A stretch of DNA of 64,000 nucleotides, taken from Castellaniella sp034674885 (GTDB lineage: Bacteria > Pseudomonadota > Gammaproteobacteria > Burkholderiales > Burkholderiaceae_B). The translations under genes were made by a program, and so were the position numbers. Shown piece after piece: positions 62,971-64,000 of this stretch. The DNA lies in contig NZ_JAUCDS010000016.1 of the NCBI RefSeq assembly GCF_034674885.1, forward strand, positions 1 through 64,000, read 5' to 3'. The notes beneath the pieces are model-generated. The model was not told where the DNA came from, did not search any database, and saw only the letters and a list, made by a program, of their open reading frames with translations. The number at the start of each line of letters is the position of its first letter. Position 1 is the first letter of the stretch.

Positions 62971-63243
62971 TCAGGCCGAGGGCGGCGTGTAGCCCTGGGC
63001 CTCGACGTCCTGGTCCTCGAACAGGAATGCCTTCATGCGGTCGGACAGGAATTTGCGGGCTTCGGGGTCGGCCAGGCTGAGGTGGTTTTCGTTGACCAGA
63101 CGAGTCTGGATGTCCAGCCATTTGGCCCAGGCGTCCTTGGAAATTTCCCGCCAGATGCGCACACCCAGTTCGCCGGGGTAAGGGGGGTAGTCCAGGCCGG
63201 GGGCTTCGCGGTTCAGTTTGTGGCAATGGATCATGCGGGCCAT
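62971..63243 (-). CDS. yggX: Fe(2+)-trafficking protein YggX
   Basis: 90-residue protein that protects iron-sulfur enzymes from oxidative damage. The conserved cysteine is C7 (MARMIHC); KLNREAPGLDYPPYPGELG, REISKDAWAKW and AFLFEDQDVEAQGYTPP align throughout with E. coli YggX. ATG at 63243 chosen over an in-frame upstream start at 63273. Confidence 0.97.
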   Translation of the reverse strand: MARMIHCHKLNREAPGLDYPPYPGELGVRIWREISKDAWAKWLDIQTRLVNENHLSLADPEARKFLSDRMKAFLFEDQDVEAQGYTPPSA

Positions 63244-63349
63244 GGTCGGGAGTCTCGCTTTTCGAATGGGCAATTGATCATTGTAGCGGCTGCATGCCGG
63301 GGTGCCCGGACCGGTCTGGGCCTGACGGCGCCGTACCGGTGCAGCTGAT

Positions 63350-64000
63350 TCAGGCTGGTCCGGGCCTGGCGTTCCAGGTTCGCAGCACCTGGTCCAGCCC
63401 GATGCGCCAGTCGCGTTCCAGCGGTCCCAGCAGCGCTTCCAGCTGGGTGCAGTCCAGGCGGCTGTTGGCGGGCCGGGGCTCGGGGCTGGGCCAGTCTCGC
63501 GACGGGATGGCCTCGACTGCGGGCAGGCGCGGGATCAGGCCCAGTTCCAGGGCCTGGGCGAAGATCTCCTGGGCGAAACCGTGCCAACTGACCCAGGGGG
63601 CGCCTGCGAAGTGGTAGACGCCGCCCGGCACGGACGAAGGTGCTGCAGACGCCGCACGGTTGCCGTTGGGGTGCAGCGCCGGTTGGCACAGGGCGGGCGC
63701 TGCCGCGCTGCTGGCCTGGGATTTCAGCGCCAGCCGATGCAGTGCCTGGGCCAGATGTCCCGCCCAGGTTGGGCCGCCGATCTGGTCGTCGATCACCCGC
63801 AGATGGTCGTGCTGTGCGCCCAGGCGCAGCATGGTGCGCACGAAATTGCTGCCCCAGGCGCTGAAGACCCAGCTGGTCCGGACGATGATCGCGTCGGGCG
63901 CGGCGGCCAGCGCCGCCTGTTCGCCCAGCAGCTTGCTGCGTCCGTAGCTGTTCAACGGACCGGGAGCGTCGGTTTCGCGATAGGCGCGGTCCGAAGTGCC
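63350..64000 (-). CDS. rmlD: dTDP-4-dehydrorhamnose reductase, RmlD type (5' end beyond window)
   Basis: C-terminal 216 residues of an SDR-like reductase making dTDP-L-rhamnose for surface polysaccharide; the nucleotide-binding N terminus lies past base 64000. The catalytic YGRSK, the substrate-fold segments IIVRTSWVFSAWGSNFVRTM, VIDDQIGGPTWAGHLA, GVYHFAGAPWVSWHGFAQEIF and RPANSRLDCTQL identify the family. An insert of about 25 residues (QASSAAAPALCQPALHPNG) lies between the Gly-rich segment and GVYHFAG. Confidence 0.9.
   Translation of the reverse strand, partial: GTSDRAYRETDAPGPLNSYGRSKLLGEQAALAAAPDAIIVRTSWVFSAWGSNFVRTMLRLGAQHDHLRVIDDQIGGPTWAGHLAQALHRLALKSQASSAAAPALCQPALHPNGNRAASAAPSSVPGGVYHFAGAPWVSWHGFAQEIFAQALELGLIPRLPAVEAIPSRDWPSPEPRPANSRLDCTQLEALLGPLERDWRIGLDQVLRTWNARPGPA

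Overview
The window is GC-rich, gene-dense chromosomal DNA from what looks like a betaproteobacterium of the Burkholderiales, most like the family Alcaligenaceae (Bordetella or Castellaniella type). This rests on gene order (scpB-rluB-rimP-nusA-infB-rbfA-truB-typA; rpsF-priB-rpsR-rplI-dnaB; alaC-hom-thrC; hpnCDE) and on protein sequence style; the genus is not proven. There are no rRNA genes, prophage, transposase genes or CRISPR arrays. Both ends cut through genes: an AraC-type regulator on the left and an RmlD-type dTDP-sugar reductase on the right.

Layout. 1-1.1 kb: AraC regulator, a T-tract repeat zone, and initiator tRNA-fMet with its terminator. 1.1-11.6 kb: chromosome condensation (scpB), then the translation and ribosome-assembly genes rluB, rimP-nusA-infB-rbfA-truB-typA; a promoter followed by an intrinsic terminator lies just ahead of rimP. 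11.7-12.8 kb: a fused esterase-acetyltransferase. 12.8-16.8 kb: an unrecognised three-gene minus-strand operon (four-helix membrane protein plus two paralogous exported proteins joining an LprI-N-like domain to a propeller-like region), with a palindrome upstream. 16.9-20.0 kb: a HisJQMP-type basic amino acid ABC transporter. 20.1-23.5 kb: a LOG-family gene and polA, divergent, with overlapping start codons. 23.5-29.1 kb: Na/Pi cotransporter, htpX, a DMT permease, sseA and a lone Rieske oxygenase. 29.3-33.2 kb: xseB-ispA-dxs-folE2 (isoprenoid and folate precursors). 33.2-36.4 kb: rpsF-priB-rpsR-rplI and dnaB. 36.4-40.2 kb (minus): Mth938-like protein, bcp, phoH2-type gene, pdxA. 40.4-44.3 kb: alaC-hom-thrC. 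44.3-46.9 kb: Lrp regulator, ornithine cyclodeaminase and arginase. 46.9-49.9 kb (minus): hpnC-hpnD-hpnE for squalene. 50-54.8 kb: alr, SDR, radA, TSUP permease, kdkA. 54.9-58.8 kb: potFGHI polyamine importer. 58.8-64 kb: Pit phosphate transporter, Tat-exported beta-carbonic anhydrase, rpiA, phoU with a Pho box, yggX and the partial rmlD.

Most of the window is housekeeping. The parts least explained by known biology are the 12.8-16.8 kb operon and its palindrome, the 67-bp element with 25-bp perfect inverted arms between hpnC and alr, the attenuator-like leader of rimP, the overlapping start codons of polA and the LOG gene, and the Rieske protein with a lengthened cluster loop. Many adjacent genes overlap by 4 bp (ATGA or GTGA), indicating translationally coupled operons.
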